Of a DNA stretch of 64,000 nucleotides, positions 35,031 through 44,575 are shown piece after piece. Positions within the stretch are counted from its first letter, which is position 1. Each line of letters opens with the position of its first letter. A program made the translations under genes and the position numbers. Source of the DNA: Fodinicola acaciae (lineage in GTDB: Bacteria > Actinomycetota > Actinomycetes > Mycobacteriales > HKI-0501); the NCBI RefSeq assembly GCF_010993745.1, contig NZ_WOTN01000001.1:1119235-1183234 (forward strand), written 5' to 3'. The notes beneath the pieces were generated by a model. That model worked only from the letters and a program-made list of their open reading frames with translations, did not search any database and was not told where the DNA came from.

Positions 35031-35254
35031 AATCCGATCGGAAGCGGACTTCGATGCCATCAGCCTGACAGGTGTGGGTCTGGTCGCTCACGCGTCGTGA
35101 GATACCAAGGAGCTGACGCGTCAGCCTTACGCCGGTTCGCGCAATGCCGCCACCGCACCGGCCAGCAGCCTCTGCTTGGTGTCAACCAATCAGGCCCTAA
35201 CCTTCAGCAGTAACGCGCGGTCACCCTGACGGTATGGCCATCGGAAGGCGGTTG

Positions 35255-35757
35255 TCAGGTCCGGCCGCTGCCGGCCGGTTCCCAGCGTTGTCCGATCGTA
35301 CGCAGGAGCGCGGGATATACGCCGAGGTAGCGAAATGGCTTGATCCCGGCCATGTAGATCCGGCCGAACAGTCCGTTGGCTTGACGAGCACGGCCATCCG
35401 GCCGCGGTAACCACCGCTTCCGTCCGGAACCCAACCGATGTGCAGTACGCCGTGCACCGTCTGGTTGGCGATCTCGGCCGCCCACTCGTCGTGGGTCTGG
35501 TAGACCGACGTCAGCGGCACTCCGGGCAGGTCTGGTCCACGTTCGCCGTCTCGCAGATCCGCCGGCAGCCTGTCGCGCAGCGTCCGTACGCGCGTACCGA
35601 TGCCGCGATCCGGCCGGTCCCAGCCGAACAGCTGACCTAGCTTCCAACGCAGCGCCATGAGCAGGCGCGGCGCCGCCGCGGACAGCAGCGGTCCGCCGGC
35701 GCCGGTGAAAAGGCTGACCAGTCGCGCGAGATCGTCAGCGCCACCCGGGGTGGGCTT
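35255..35757 (-). pseudogene. DUF2867 protein, 5'-truncated and frameshifted
   Basis: On the - strand the reading starts abruptly with PTPGGADDLARLVSLFTGAG, continues ALRWKLGQLFGWDRP and ANQTVHGVLHIGWVPDG, then shifts frame at about 35380 into NGLFGRIYMAGIKPFRYLGV. This is the DUF2867 pattern. One base lost in the Lys-Pro-Asn codons explains the shift. The first 35-40 residues and the start codon are absent. The open reading stops where a + strand TetR remnant, also lacking its 5' end, begins. Confidence 0.75.
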
Positions 35758-36184
35758 CTACGGTTATTTCCGCAACCGTGAGGCACTGCTGACCGAGATG
35801 CTCGACACGTGGGAACGGGCGGTCACCGAGGAAGCGATCAAACGAGTGGAGGAAGGCGGCGGAGACGCCCGAACGAGGTTGGAGCGACTTTTCGCGCTCG
35901 TCGCGTCAAGCGCGCCGACGACCTCGATGTCGATCGAGTTGGCGATCCGGGAATGGGCTCGGCGCGACAAGGACCTCGCGCGGCGCGTGCGCCGCGTCGA
36001 CAACCGCAGGACGGCGTACCTGCGCTCCCTGTTCGCCAGCTTCTGTGCCGACGATACCGAGGTGGAGGTCCGCTGCCTGGTGGCGTCCTCGCTGCGGATC
36101 GGCAACTACCTCATCCCCGCTGACCATGCCGGCCACACCCGTGCCGAGGTGATGGAAGCGGCCAAGAAATGGTTGTTGGGATAG
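35750..36184 (+). pseudogene. TetR regulator lacking its helix-turn-helix
   Basis: The sequence enters the family at VGFYGYFRNREALLTEML, that is at the end of the recognition helix, and runs through a complete C-terminal ligand domain to KKWLLG. Everything upstream of about 35750 in this frame is low-complexity sequence antisense to DUF2867. TetR and DUF2867 genes were evidently divergent and a single deletion removed the intergenic promoter plus both 5' ends. No DNA-binding function is expected even if a fusion ORF from 35657 is translated. Confidence 0.7.
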
Positions 36185-36557
36185 AACAACCGGTCATTCC
36201 TTACCGACTGGGAATCCCGACCGTCGCCGTTCGTACGGGTGCATTCTGTGCGGAGGAACTCACCACCAGCGGCGCCGGCGGTCTAGGACACCTCGCGGGG
36301 CTGCTAACCGGGCTGGGCTGCAAGCCCGACCTTGGCTGCAAACCAGGCTTGGCTGTTTGCAACTGTCGGCCGCCGGGTCGGAGTCCGCTCGCGGCGGCTC
36401 CGCTCCGGGCGATACCAGGTGAGCGTCCGGGCCGCGAGTTGTCTACCGGAAAGTCGCACCAATTGTGTCCGCGCCCTGCCGAACTGTCGCCAATGAGGCT
36501 TTGGAGCGCTATAACTACCGGCGCTCGCGGTTCACGCCTCAGCTGCCCGGAGGTACC
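36185..36557. other. Intergenic region with two small hairpins
   Basis: No gene is supported. GGGCT-GCA-AGCCC (36315-36327) and TGCAAAC-N11-GTTTGCA (36337-36361) are adjacent inverted repeats, lying inside a run of imperfect GGCTGCAA repeats. They could end transcription from the TetR remnant or belong to the 5' leader of the following secreted enzyme. Confidence 0.45.
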
Positions 36558-39500
36558 ATGCGCTGGCGTCGGCTCGTTTCCCTTGGCACGGTCCCGATGG
36601 TCGTCGCGGCGTTGCTGGCTGGTGCCTCCGTCGCCAATGCCGCCGTGGCCTACAACGTGAACGTGTGGACGGAGTCGTCCTATACGAGTGTCTTCAAAGA
36701 CAGCGGGCGGTCGGGCGACGCCGGCCGGACGATCACCTTGGACGCCGCGAAGAACGACTACGAGTCCGGGCAGGTTGTGCTCAGGATGGACCAGCCGTTC
36801 ACGGTCAGCGCGGTCACCTTCTCGGCGCTGAGCAGCGGCGCGAACACGATCACCGCGGACAACCTGTCGTACAACTTCGTCGGCTACGAATATCTCAACC
36901 ATCCGTCCACCTTCAGTGGTCAGGAAGTCTTCCCGCTGGTACGCAAGGCGCCGGGCGACTTCCCCGACCGGTTGCTGAACCAGCGCCAGATCACCGTCCC
37001 GGCGAACACCACGCAATCGGTGTGGATCCGGGTCTACGTGCCGCCGACCGCCGCGGTCGGGCTCTACTCCGGCGCGGTGACCGTGACGACGGACCAGGGC
37101 GCCTTTTCGGTGCCCATCACCGCGAACGTCCGGGACGTCACGATCCCGCCGTCCAAGGACAGCGACTTCAGCAACACCCTGTGGCAGTTGTTCACCGGCA
37201 ACATCTCCTACGACGACGGTGCCGGCGACACGATTCCGCTGACCTACAAATATGCCAAGTATTCCGACAAATGGTGGCAGCTGATCGACAACGTCGCGAC
37301 GACCATGAGGGAATACCGCAGCAACGTGCTGGCCGTACCGGTAGTCCGGCTGCTCGCCGATGGCGGCAGTTCGGTGGACGCGAGCGGCAACTACACCTTC
37401 AACTGGAGCCGTTTCGACCAGGTGATCCAGCGTTTCCTCGCCAAGGGCGGGGTCAAGCGGCTGGAGGGCCAGTGGATGAGCGGACGGCACGGCGACAGCG
37501 CGCCCTGGTACACCGAGGCCCTCGGCCGGGACTCCTCCGGCGCGACCGTGCGGACATTCCCGACGACCGACAGCCCCGAGGCGACCGCCTTCATCAAGCA
37601 GTACGTCGCGGCACTGCAGGCGCATCTGCAGGCGATGGGTTGGACCTCGATGTGGCAGATGCATATCAGCGACGAGCCCAAAACCGCTGACGACGAGCGG
37701 GAATGGCGGTCGGTCAACGGCGAGATCCGGGCGATCTGGCCGGACGTACGCATCGGGGACGCGACCTTCGACGAGCCGGTCGGCTCGGACATCGCGCCGC
37801 TGGAGAGCTTCATGATCCCCGAGGAGCTCAACTACAGCACCAATCCACAGGTGTATCGGGACCAGCACGACAACCACGGAAAGGAGATGTGGCTCTACAA
37901 CTGCGTCATCCCGGTCGGCGGCTATCTCAACCGCTTCATCGACCAGCCGGTGTGGGATCAACGCCTCACGATGTGGTATGCGTACAGCCAGGGCATGACC
38001 GGTTATCTGCACTGGGCCATGAACAACTGGCAGCTGGACATCAACACACAGACCGCGAAGGGCGACGGTTTCATCGTCCGGCCGGACGTGGACAACAACA
38101 CCATCGAGGTCTCGCCGCGGTATGAGTCGCTGCGCAGCGGCATCCAGGACTGGGAAGTGCTCAACATCCTGGGCAAGAAAAACCCCCAGCTGGCGCGGAA
38201 GATCGCTGCGAGTCTGGCTCCGCAGGCATTCGCCCACTACACCCGCGACACGGCATATATGCAACGAGTTCGCGCGCTCGTCCTGGACGCGGCGGCCGGA
38301 AAGCCGTTGATCGCCAACGATCTCGCGCGGGGGGCAACGGCGAGCGCCTCGACCGAAAGCACCGGCGCCGAAGCCGGCAAGGCGGTCGACGGCGACTCGA
38401 CGACCGGCTGGTCCCCGAGCAGCGGATCCGGTGTGCAGTGGCTGCGCCTGGACTTCGGCCGGCAGATCCAGCTCGACGGCGTACGCCTGCACTGGGGGAG
38501 TGTCTATGGGACCAACTACAAGGTGCAGCTTTCCTTCGACGGCAACCAATGGGCCGACGCGGTCGCCAACACCTCGGGCTCCGGCGGTGATGACTATCTC
38601 GGCGTGAATGCCAAGGCGCGGTTTCTGCGACTGCAGGTGAACGCTGGCAGTGCGGGCGCCACGCCATACCAGCTCGATGATCTGCAGGTCGCCGGTTTCG
38701 CTCTGCGGCAACAGAACCTGGCCGGTGGCAGACCGTACACGGTCTCGGCGAACCGGTCGCTGGCCTATCCGGACTACGGCAACGACGCGACCGACGGGTT
38801 CCTCGCCGGCCCGTTCGACGACAAGCGGTCGTTCGGATATTCACTGCCCAACGCCGGCGACTCCGTTTCGGCCACGGTGACGGTCGACCTCGGATATTCA
38901 CAGCCGGTCGGCAGCGTCCGTACGCACGCGTACGAGGAATATCCGGACTATCGGCCGGATCAGGTGGTGGTGTCGACCAGCAACGACAACGTCGCCTTCA
39001 CCCAGCAGGGCACGCTGGCGGCGGTCAACGGAGAGTCGACGCTCTGGTATGACATCAGTTTCCCGACCACCACCGCGCGGTGGGTCCGGCTGACGTTCGC
39101 CAAAACCCATCCAGCCGGAAACACCACGGCGACCGGCATGTTCCTCGACGAGATCGAGGCGTACGGCGGCGGCAGCGACGGCTCGACGGACGCGCCGGTG
39201 TCATCCGCGTACGAGTGGACCGATCCGTCGGTGAGCCCGCCGAACCATCAGGAGGTCGTATTCACCCCATCCTCCACCGGCGCGCTCCACCGCTGGAACT
39301 GGACTTCCTCGAACGGCACAGTCAACGACGACTGGGGCGGTGGCCCGATTGCCGGTAAGACGACTGGGTTTCCTTGGATGAACCAGCAACACGTCTTCGC
39401 CAGAAGCAAAAACAACACCTTGCTGCACTGGTGGCTGGTCGCTGGCGAGACCACCCGACATTACGCGGACTGGAGCGGTGAGGCGTTCTCGGACCCGACC

Positions 39501-40235
39501 GCGGTTGTCTGGGGTGGCCAGCAACACATCTTCGCGAAGGCAGCCGACGGCTCGCTCTTCCATTGGTGGTGGGATCCGGCCGACAGCACGTTGCGTACGG
39601 AGAAATGGCCCGCTCCGGCGGCCGGAATCACCGGCAATCCGGCGGCCTACGCGGCCGGCAACCAGCTGCATGTGGTCGCGCGGGGCAGCGACAACCACCT
39701 CTACAACTGGGCGGTGACCGCCAACCAGCCGGGCGTGACGGGACCGCTGGACTGGGGCGGTCAGACCTACTCCGACCCCACCGCCTTCACCTGGAACGGT
39801 CAGCAGCACGTCTTCGCCAGGGCCGCAGACGGCAATCTTTTCCACTGGTACTTCGACTCCGGCGACAGTCAGGTGCACACCGACCGCTGGACCGGCGCGC
39901 CGGCCGCCTTCGTCGGCAACCCGATGGCGTACAAGTTCGGGAACCAGCAGCACGTCGTGGCGCGCGGCCCGCAAAACACGCTCTACCACTGGTGGTGGGA
40001 CCAAGGCACCGGCACGATTTCGTTTGCCGACTGGGGCGGCGAGGTCTACAGCGACCCCCTCGCCTACGTCTGGGAAAACCAGCAGCAGATCGTCAGCCAG
40101 TCGATGAACCACACGCTGCACCACTACTGGTGGATGCCCGACCCCGATCCGACCCAGCAGTTCCATCAGGACGACTGGGGCGGCGACGTGAGTTTCCCGG
40201 CACCACCGCAAAGCTCGGCGTCGGCCCGCCATTAG
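36558..40235 (+). CDS. Secreted GH123-like glycosidase with two F5/8C domains and a seven-repeat propeller
   Basis: 1225 residues. The ATG follows CGGAGG and opens a Sec signal peptide ending near ASVANA-A (about residue 25). Residues 40-190 are an all-beta N-terminal domain, and 200-590 match the DUF4091/GH123 type catalytic region, with D372-E373 in HISDEP as the putative substrate-assisted catalytic pair (GH123 enzymes act on beta-GalNAc). Two discoidin-like F5/8C (CBM32) modules follow (about 592-715 and 717-872), then seven propeller repeats of the [QH]-x-VF/VV-A-R-x(3)-N-x-L-x-HWWW kind (890-1215), as in the GH20 protein at 897. Extracellular glycan degradation is the likely role. Confidence 0.82.
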   Translation: MRWRRLVSLGTVPMVVAALLAGASVANAAVAYNVNVWTESSYTSVFKDSGRSGDAGRTITLDAAKNDYESGQVVLRMDQPFTVSAVTFSALSSGANTITADNLSYNFVGYEYLNHPSTFSGQEVFPLVRKAPGDFPDRLLNQRQITVPANTTQSVWIRVYVPPTAAVGLYSGAVTVTTDQGAFSVPITANVRDVTIPPSKDSDFSNTLWQLFTGNISYDDGAGDTIPLTYKYAKYSDKWWQLIDNVATTMREYRSNVLAVPVVRLLADGGSSVDASGNYTFNWSRFDQVIQRFLAKGGVKRLEGQWMSGRHGDSAPWYTEALGRDSSGATVRTFPTTDSPEATAFIKQYVAALQAHLQAMGWTSMWQMHISDEPKTADDEREWRSVNGEIRAIWPDVRIGDATFDEPVGSDIAPLESFMIPEELNYSTNPQVYRDQHDNHGKEMWLYNCVIPVGGYLNRFIDQPVWDQRLTMWYAYSQGMTGYLHWAMNNWQLDINTQTAKGDGFIVRPDVDNNTIEVSPRYESLRSGIQDWEVLNILGKKNPQLARKIAASLAPQAFAHYTRDTAYMQRVRALVLDAAAGKPLIANDLARGATASASTESTGAEAGKAVDGDSTTGWSPSSGSGVQWLRLDFGRQIQLDGVRLHWGSVYGTNYKVQLSFDGNQWADAVANTSGSGGDDYLGVNAKARFLRLQVNAGSAGATPYQLDDLQVAGFALRQQNLAGGRPYTVSANRSLAYPDYGNDATDGFLAGPFDDKRSFGYSLPNAGDSVSATVTVDLGYSQPVGSVRTHAYEEYPDYRPDQVVVSTSNDNVAFTQQGTLAAVNGESTLWYDISFPTTTARWVRLTFAKTHPAGNTTATGMFLDEIEAYGGGSDGSTDAPVSSAYEWTDPSVSPPNHQEVVFTPSSTGALHRWNWTSSNGTVNDDWGGGPIAGKTTGFPWMNQQHVFARSKNNTLLHWWLVAGETTRHYADWSGEAFSDPTAVVWGGQQHIFAKAADGSLFHWWWDPADSTLRTEKWPAPAAGITGNPAAYAAGNQLHVVARGSDNHLYNWAVTANQPGVTGPLDWGGQTYSDPTAFTWNGQQHVFARAADGNLFHWYFDSGDSQVHTDRWTGAPAAFVGNPMAYKFGNQQHVVARGPQNTLYHWWWDQGTGTISFADWGGEVYSDPLAYVWENQQQIVSQSMNHTLHHYWWMPDPDPTQQFHQDDWGGDVSFPAPPQSSASARH

Positions 40236-40305
40236 GCCCAGTGTCCGGCGAGTACCCGTACGCCGTCAAAAGGCGGCGGAAGACATTTTGTAGGTGAGGT
40301 GGAGA

Positions 40306-41382
40306 ATGGCCGAAACAAAGCTGACCAGTCGCCTGGTGCTGGCATTCGACGCAAGTTGCGTCACGTGTCGCCAGATATCCCTGGCCGTCGCCGGTGCCTG
40401 CGACGACAAGCTCGAGGTGCTTCCTCTGTCCCACCCGGACGTCCAGCGATGGACGGGACAGGCATCCAACACCGATCCGCGGAACGGGCCGGTACTGCTG
40501 CGGATCACTGGTGACGACGTACGGGCATGGCGCGGCCTCGGCATGGTCGTCCCGTTCGCGCGCGACCTCGGTCCCCGGACGACGGCACGGGTGCTGACCG
40601 CTCTTGGGCACCTGCAGCGCGAATCCCGGGACTGGCTGGCGATCCGCGGGACCGGCCGGATTCCCCGCGCTCCCATGCCACGAGCGCGTTTCCTCCAGCT
40701 CGCAGCTGGTGTCGGTGTCGCCGTCGCGGTGCTCGGCGCGGGACAAAAGCCGGTTTTCGCGGGCGACCAGGCAAGCCGGGTACGCCGGATCGCCGACCGC
40801 CTTGGACACCTGCCCCGGTCATACGACGAGATGGCCGAACTCCCGGCCGCGGACCGGCGGGTCGTTTTCGGTGCTCTCACGCCAAAACTACGCAGCGGCA
40901 TGTGGGTCGAACACCTCACGCGTTACCAAGCGGCCCACCCTGAGCTCACTCACGAGCAACTGGCGGTGCTCGACCAGGCGCTTGCCCTGGCCACGGTCGG
41001 CGCGGTCTTCCAGTCCGGCGCCATGGAAAATCCCGCCGTCGACCGACAACTGCAGGAACTGCGCGCGATGACCATCGAAGCGTTCGGGATCGCCGAGGCT
41101 GCCCTGGTCGTCGCCACCCTCGGCAGCCCGGCAAACACCGATCCGTCAGGCTCCACGACCACGGCCGCGTTGCCGCTCGCCTCCGGCAACCTCGCCTGTG
41201 GCTGCAGCCAGGAAAGCAATTGGTGCGACCCTGGTAACTGCATGAACTGCACCGGATGCCAGGGCGTACCGAACCAGAACGGCGTCTGCGTCAAGGGCAC
41301 CAGCGACACCGGCTGCGGCACCTTCTACAACTATCGCTGCGACGGGATGTGCTGGACCGATGGATGTTATCCCTGCCTCTGA
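40306..41382 (+). CDS. Fulvocin C-related cysteine-rich protein with N-terminal CxxC domain
   Basis: 358 residues, ATG after GGTGGAG. N-terminal about 115 residues look thioredoxin-like with C18-x2-C21 (DASCVTC). Residues 125-150 include RARFLQLAAGVGVAVAV, a Tat-like or transmembrane segment placed internally. A helical region (160-280) precedes a 62-residue tail with 12 Cys starting CGC-x6-C-x4-C and containing GCGTFYNYRCDGMC. This spacing resembles the Myxococcus bacteriocin fulvocin C, and actinobacterial homologues carry that family name. Activity as a bacteriocin is not shown. Monocistronic, with no exporter beside it; the MauE/thioredoxin machinery lies 14 kb upstream. Confidence 0.75.
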   Translation: MAETKLTSRLVLAFDASCVTCRQISLAVAGACDDKLEVLPLSHPDVQRWTGQASNTDPRNGPVLLRITGDDVRAWRGLGMVVPFARDLGPRTTARVLTALGHLQRESRDWLAIRGTGRIPRAPMPRARFLQLAAGVGVAVAVLGAGQKPVFAGDQASRVRRIADRLGHLPRSYDEMAELPAADRRVVFGALTPKLRSGMWVEHLTRYQAAHPELTHEQLAVLDQALALATVGAVFQSGAMENPAVDRQLQELRAMTIEAFGIAEAALVVATLGSPANTDPSGSTTTAALPLASGNLACGCSQESNWCDPGNCMNCTGCQGVPNQNGVCVKGTSDTGCGTFYNYRCDGMCWTDGCYPCL

Positions 41383-41672
41383 CCGGCCGCTCGTCAACCG
41401 GACAGCGCCAGCGCGATCAGCAGCCAGGCACGCACGACGAGAACGCGGAGGACGAAATTCCCGCTGCGCTGCATCACCTCACCGGGTGGATTCGCTGGGG
41501 ATATCGGCTATCTGCCTCCGACCCGCGTCCACGGTAGGCCATGTGCCAGTCCGATTGCTACACAGCAGCCGCAAACGCACAGCACGAGAAACACGCCGAC
41601 CAGCGCGACGATGACCGCTGTCCTCGACCGGCGAGGCCCCGGACCGTACGCCATTGGATCAGCACCTTCCGA

Positions 41673-42900
41673 TCAATGTGTTGATGTGGGTGCGAACCTG
41701 GGACTGAACGCCAGGACTGAGGTCCAGATCGCGCTCTTGCTTTGCGTTGCTGGCCAACCCGGTGGTGTGGTGTTGGTGCAGTCGGTGGCGGTGTGGCTGA
41801 CGCAGAGGATGGCGTCGAGGTTGGCCGTGTGCCAGTCGGTCGCGGGGTCGCCGGAGACCGTGCTGCGTAACGTGATGAGCTTGGTCCTGCCCTGGTCGGC
41901 GCCGAGGAGGACGTCGATGGCGAACTCCGGTGTTTCCTCGCCGCCGATCAGGCCGATCCGTTTGGCGCCGCCGGACCGTAGCTGGTCGATTGCGGTGGTG
42001 AGGTTCGTCTCGTGACCCAACAGTTGGGCGGCTGCTGGACGGGGAGACCAGATCTGGTGGTCCAGCCGTCGCGGAGTGCCGTTGTCGACGACATTCACAC
42101 CGGACAACGTAACCGCGAGTGCCACCGCGCCGCCAACAGCGGGCCTTGTTGAGCTGACGCTGGCTGTCAGCCGGCTGATCGCGACGGCGACCAGCGGGCT
42201 GCCGAGCACGATCGCGCCAGTGAGCAGTCGTGCGATCCATGGCTGATAGGAGATGGAGCCGGCGAAGGCGAGCAGCGATATCAACACAGACGCTGCGTAC
42301 AAGCGGTGGATGGCCGGTCCGACGGCGAGTAGGGCCAGCGCCGCGCAGAGAATCAGCAGGGCCTGCCACGGGCTTCGGGCGTAGTTCTCGTCGTTGACGA
42401 ACCTGCAGGCGTATCGGGTCGAAGCGGCCCACCTCAGGCCGGTCAGCTTGTGGCGTAGGAGGATCCACATCCACCGCAGACCAACCCAAGCGCGAACGGA
42501 AACGCCGTACTTTTGGTGAGAACAGCCATGCCGAGCGCGGCCCCGGTGAGTGCGGCGAGCGATATCGGCTCGCGGCCGGCGCCGAATTCCAGCACCGGGC
42601 TGACAAAGCTGCTGAGAAAAACGCCACCACCAGGTCGTTGGACGTGCCGGAGGCGGCGAACACGACCGCAGGTGAGACGGACGCGATGAGCGCCGCCAGC
42701 CACGAGGGCAACGACGACGCGCGGACCGAGTCGGCCAGTACGCGCAGAGTAAAGCCGAGACATTCGGCGCCGGGAGCGTAGGTCAGCTGCCGGTAAACAA
42801 AGGTCGGGTAGGGCAGGACAGAACCGTTGACCCACCAGTGCTCGATCCTGGCAAAGATGGTAGGTCAGACTGTTCGGCGTGGCCAAGAATTTGGCCACAG
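41673..42900 (-). pseudogene. GT39-like polytopic glycosyltransferase, truncated and multiply frameshifted
   Basis: Joining three or four - strand frames gives SLTYHLARIEHWWVNGSV, then PYPTFVYRQLTYAPGAE, then LAALIASVSPAVVFAASGT, AALTGAALGMAVLTKSTAF, and finally about 260 residues with hydrophobic helices ending FAPTSTH. The HxxRxxHW...NGSVxPYPT pattern is that of membrane glycosyltransferases of the ArnT/PMT-like class. Breaks lie near 42855, 42620 and 42475. The N-terminal 70-100 residues, where the catalytic Asp would be, are missing. Non-functional. Confidence 0.65.
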
Positions 42901-43141
42901 AATTTCCTTCGCTTGTCGATCCGGGAAAATGCGATATCGTGCCGATTAGTCGCCCGTGCCGGACGCTCTGGTCGGTGCCAATTACCGTATTCGGACATGT
43001 GGCGGAAGTTCGTGTGCGACTGGTCCAAGGACGATTGTTTACAAATGGTCCAGGCCCTTGTCGGCATGACCGCGACGAGGCGCGGCGGGCCTTACGGTCA
43101 CCAACAAATGGCCTCGGATCGTGGACGACGAGGAGGAATTG

Positions 43142-43507
43142 ATGAAGGCGCGCGTAGCTCTGGTTGGGCTGGTGATGGCAGGTGGGCTGATAACCGGAGC
43201 GATGATGGCATCGCCGGCCAGTGCGACGCCGACTACTGCGACGCCGACCAGTGTGACGCCGGTCCGCGCGTCGGCGCCAATATTGGCGACCTGCAATCTG
43301 ACCGTCCGGATATTCAGCAAGCCGGACAACAGTACCGGCCCCCGCGGTGTGTGTTTCAGCGGCGACGTTGTAGCTGTTCACGGCACGGCGACCGGCCCGG
43401 AAATGGACTGCGGCAGCCCGCTGTGGGACAACATCACCGACACCGCCAACGGTGTCACCGGATGGATCTCGGACTGCAATGTGACGCACAACTCCGCGCG
43501 CGCCTGA
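43142..43507 (+). CDS. Small secreted SH3-like protein
   Basis: 121 residues. The ATG follows GGAGGAATT. A clear Sec signal peptide (KAR, hydrophobic core, ASPASA cleavage near residue 29), a Thr/Pro-rich linker of about 20 residues, then a 70-residue beta domain. That domain contains V-x-I-F-S-K-P-x-N and G-V-T-G-W-I-S-D, the layout of bacterial SH3b domains, with four Cys. Probably a cell-wall-associated or exported protein. Convergent with the LysR gene, whose stop codon starts 2 bases after this one's. Confidence 0.75.
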   Translation: MKARVALVGLVMAGGLITGAMMASPASATPTTATPTSVTPVRASAPILATCNLTVRIFSKPDNSTGPRGVCFSGDVVAVHGTATGPEMDCGSPLWDNITDTANGVTGWISDCNVTHNSARA

Positions 43508-43508
43508 G

Positions 43509-44483
43509 TCATTGGGCACCCGAGGCGACATCCGTGTCGACTGTCCGGTGACGGGCTTCTGGTTGGGGCAGCCAGCTGTCGTCGGGCGTGGACAGCCAGT
43601 TTTCCCTGCTGGCCAGCTGGTCGGCGGCGTTGCGGAGTGCGTGGATGCCGGGGTGGTCGTTGTCGGTGCGCCACATCATGGTCCACGGAAACAGCGCGAT
43701 CGGCTCGGTCAACGGCCGCGACACCGCCCCCGGGACGGCTGGTTGTGTTGTCATCGTGAGGATCGGCGCGTCGCGTTGGCGGAGGTGGTGGGCGAGCTCG
43801 TCGGCGCCTTGTACGTGTGGATGGGAGCCGGCGAGGTCGACACAGGAGGGGCCCAGTAGTTGGCGGACCGCGTGTTCCCAGCCCGGCGTGACGTGATCGC
43901 CGGCGCGTACGCAGACCTTCGCGTCGCGTAGTGCGGGCAGGGGTATCGCCGCCGACGCGGCCAGCGGGTGGTTTTCCGGCAACAGTACGGAAATCCGCTC
44001 GTAGCGTACGGGCTGCCGGTGCAGATCGTCGATCGGGGCGGGATGGCGACCGAAGGTCACGTCGAGCTGGTCGGCCAGCACGAGCCGCACGGCCTGTTCG
44101 GGGCCGTTGTGGGTGCGGGCGAAAAACTCCACGTCGGGTGCGAGCGTACGGGCTGTCGCGAGCACCAGCGCGGGTGTGAGGCCGGCGCCGACGATGTCGA
44201 CTGTGACGGAACGGCGTTCGCCGCGCATCTCTCGTACGGTCGCGTCGTGCAGTGCGACGAGTTTTCGTGCTTTGATCTGGAATTTGCGGCCGGCAGGGGT
44301 GAGCGTGACGCGACGGGTCGTACGGTCGAGCAGCCGGACGCCGAGCCGGTCCTCCAGCCGCCGGATGTCGCGGCTGAGCGCCTGCTGTGCGACGAAAAGA
44401 CGTTGCGCGGCGCGGCTGAAGTGCAGCTCCTCGGCGAGGGCCAGGTAGTAGCGCAGCAGCCGGATCTCCAGGTCGTCGGGCAC
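43509..44483 (-). CDS. LysR-family transcriptional regulator
   Basis: 324 residues, GTG start; an ATG three codons earlier in another frame is rejected. N-terminal winged helix LRYYLALAEELHFSRAAQR followed by the LysR recognition helix QQALSRDIRRLEDRLGVRLL and RRVTLTPAG. The C-terminal periplasmic-binding-type effector domain ends near 290. Divergent from an MFS transporter across a perfect 10-bp inverted repeat containing the T-N11-A core, so it probably activates the MFS-hydrolase pair. Confidence 0.92.
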   Translation of the reverse strand: MPDDLEIRLLRYYLALAEELHFSRAAQRLFVAQQALSRDIRRLEDRLGVRLLDRTTRRVTLTPAGRKFQIKARKLVALHDATVREMRGERRSVTVDIVGAGLTPALVLATARTLAPDVEFFARTHNGPEQAVRLVLADQLDVTFGRHPAPIDDLHRQPVRYERISVLLPENHPLAASAAIPLPALRDAKVCVRAGDHVTPGWEHAVRQLLGPSCVDLAGSHPHVQGADELAHHLRQRDAPILTMTTQPAVPGAVSRPLTEPIALFPWTMMWRTDNDHPGIHALRNAADQLASRENWLSTPDDSWLPQPEARHRTVDTDVASGAQ

Positions 44484-44497
44484 CTGTCATTGATACC

Positions 44498-44524
44498 TGA
44501 TTAACACGCCTGATGTGTTAATCA
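44498..44524. promoter_or_regulatory. LysR-type operator, perfect 10-bp inverted repeat
   Basis: TGATTAACAC (44498-44507), 7-base spacer, GTGTTAATCA (44515-44524). Perfect dyad between the LysR start (44483) and the MFS ATG (44576). Confidence 0.8.
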
Positions 44525-44575
44525 CGGCGCGGTTGGTGTTGGATCGCGGCAGGTCGGCGCGGCCATGATCAAGGC

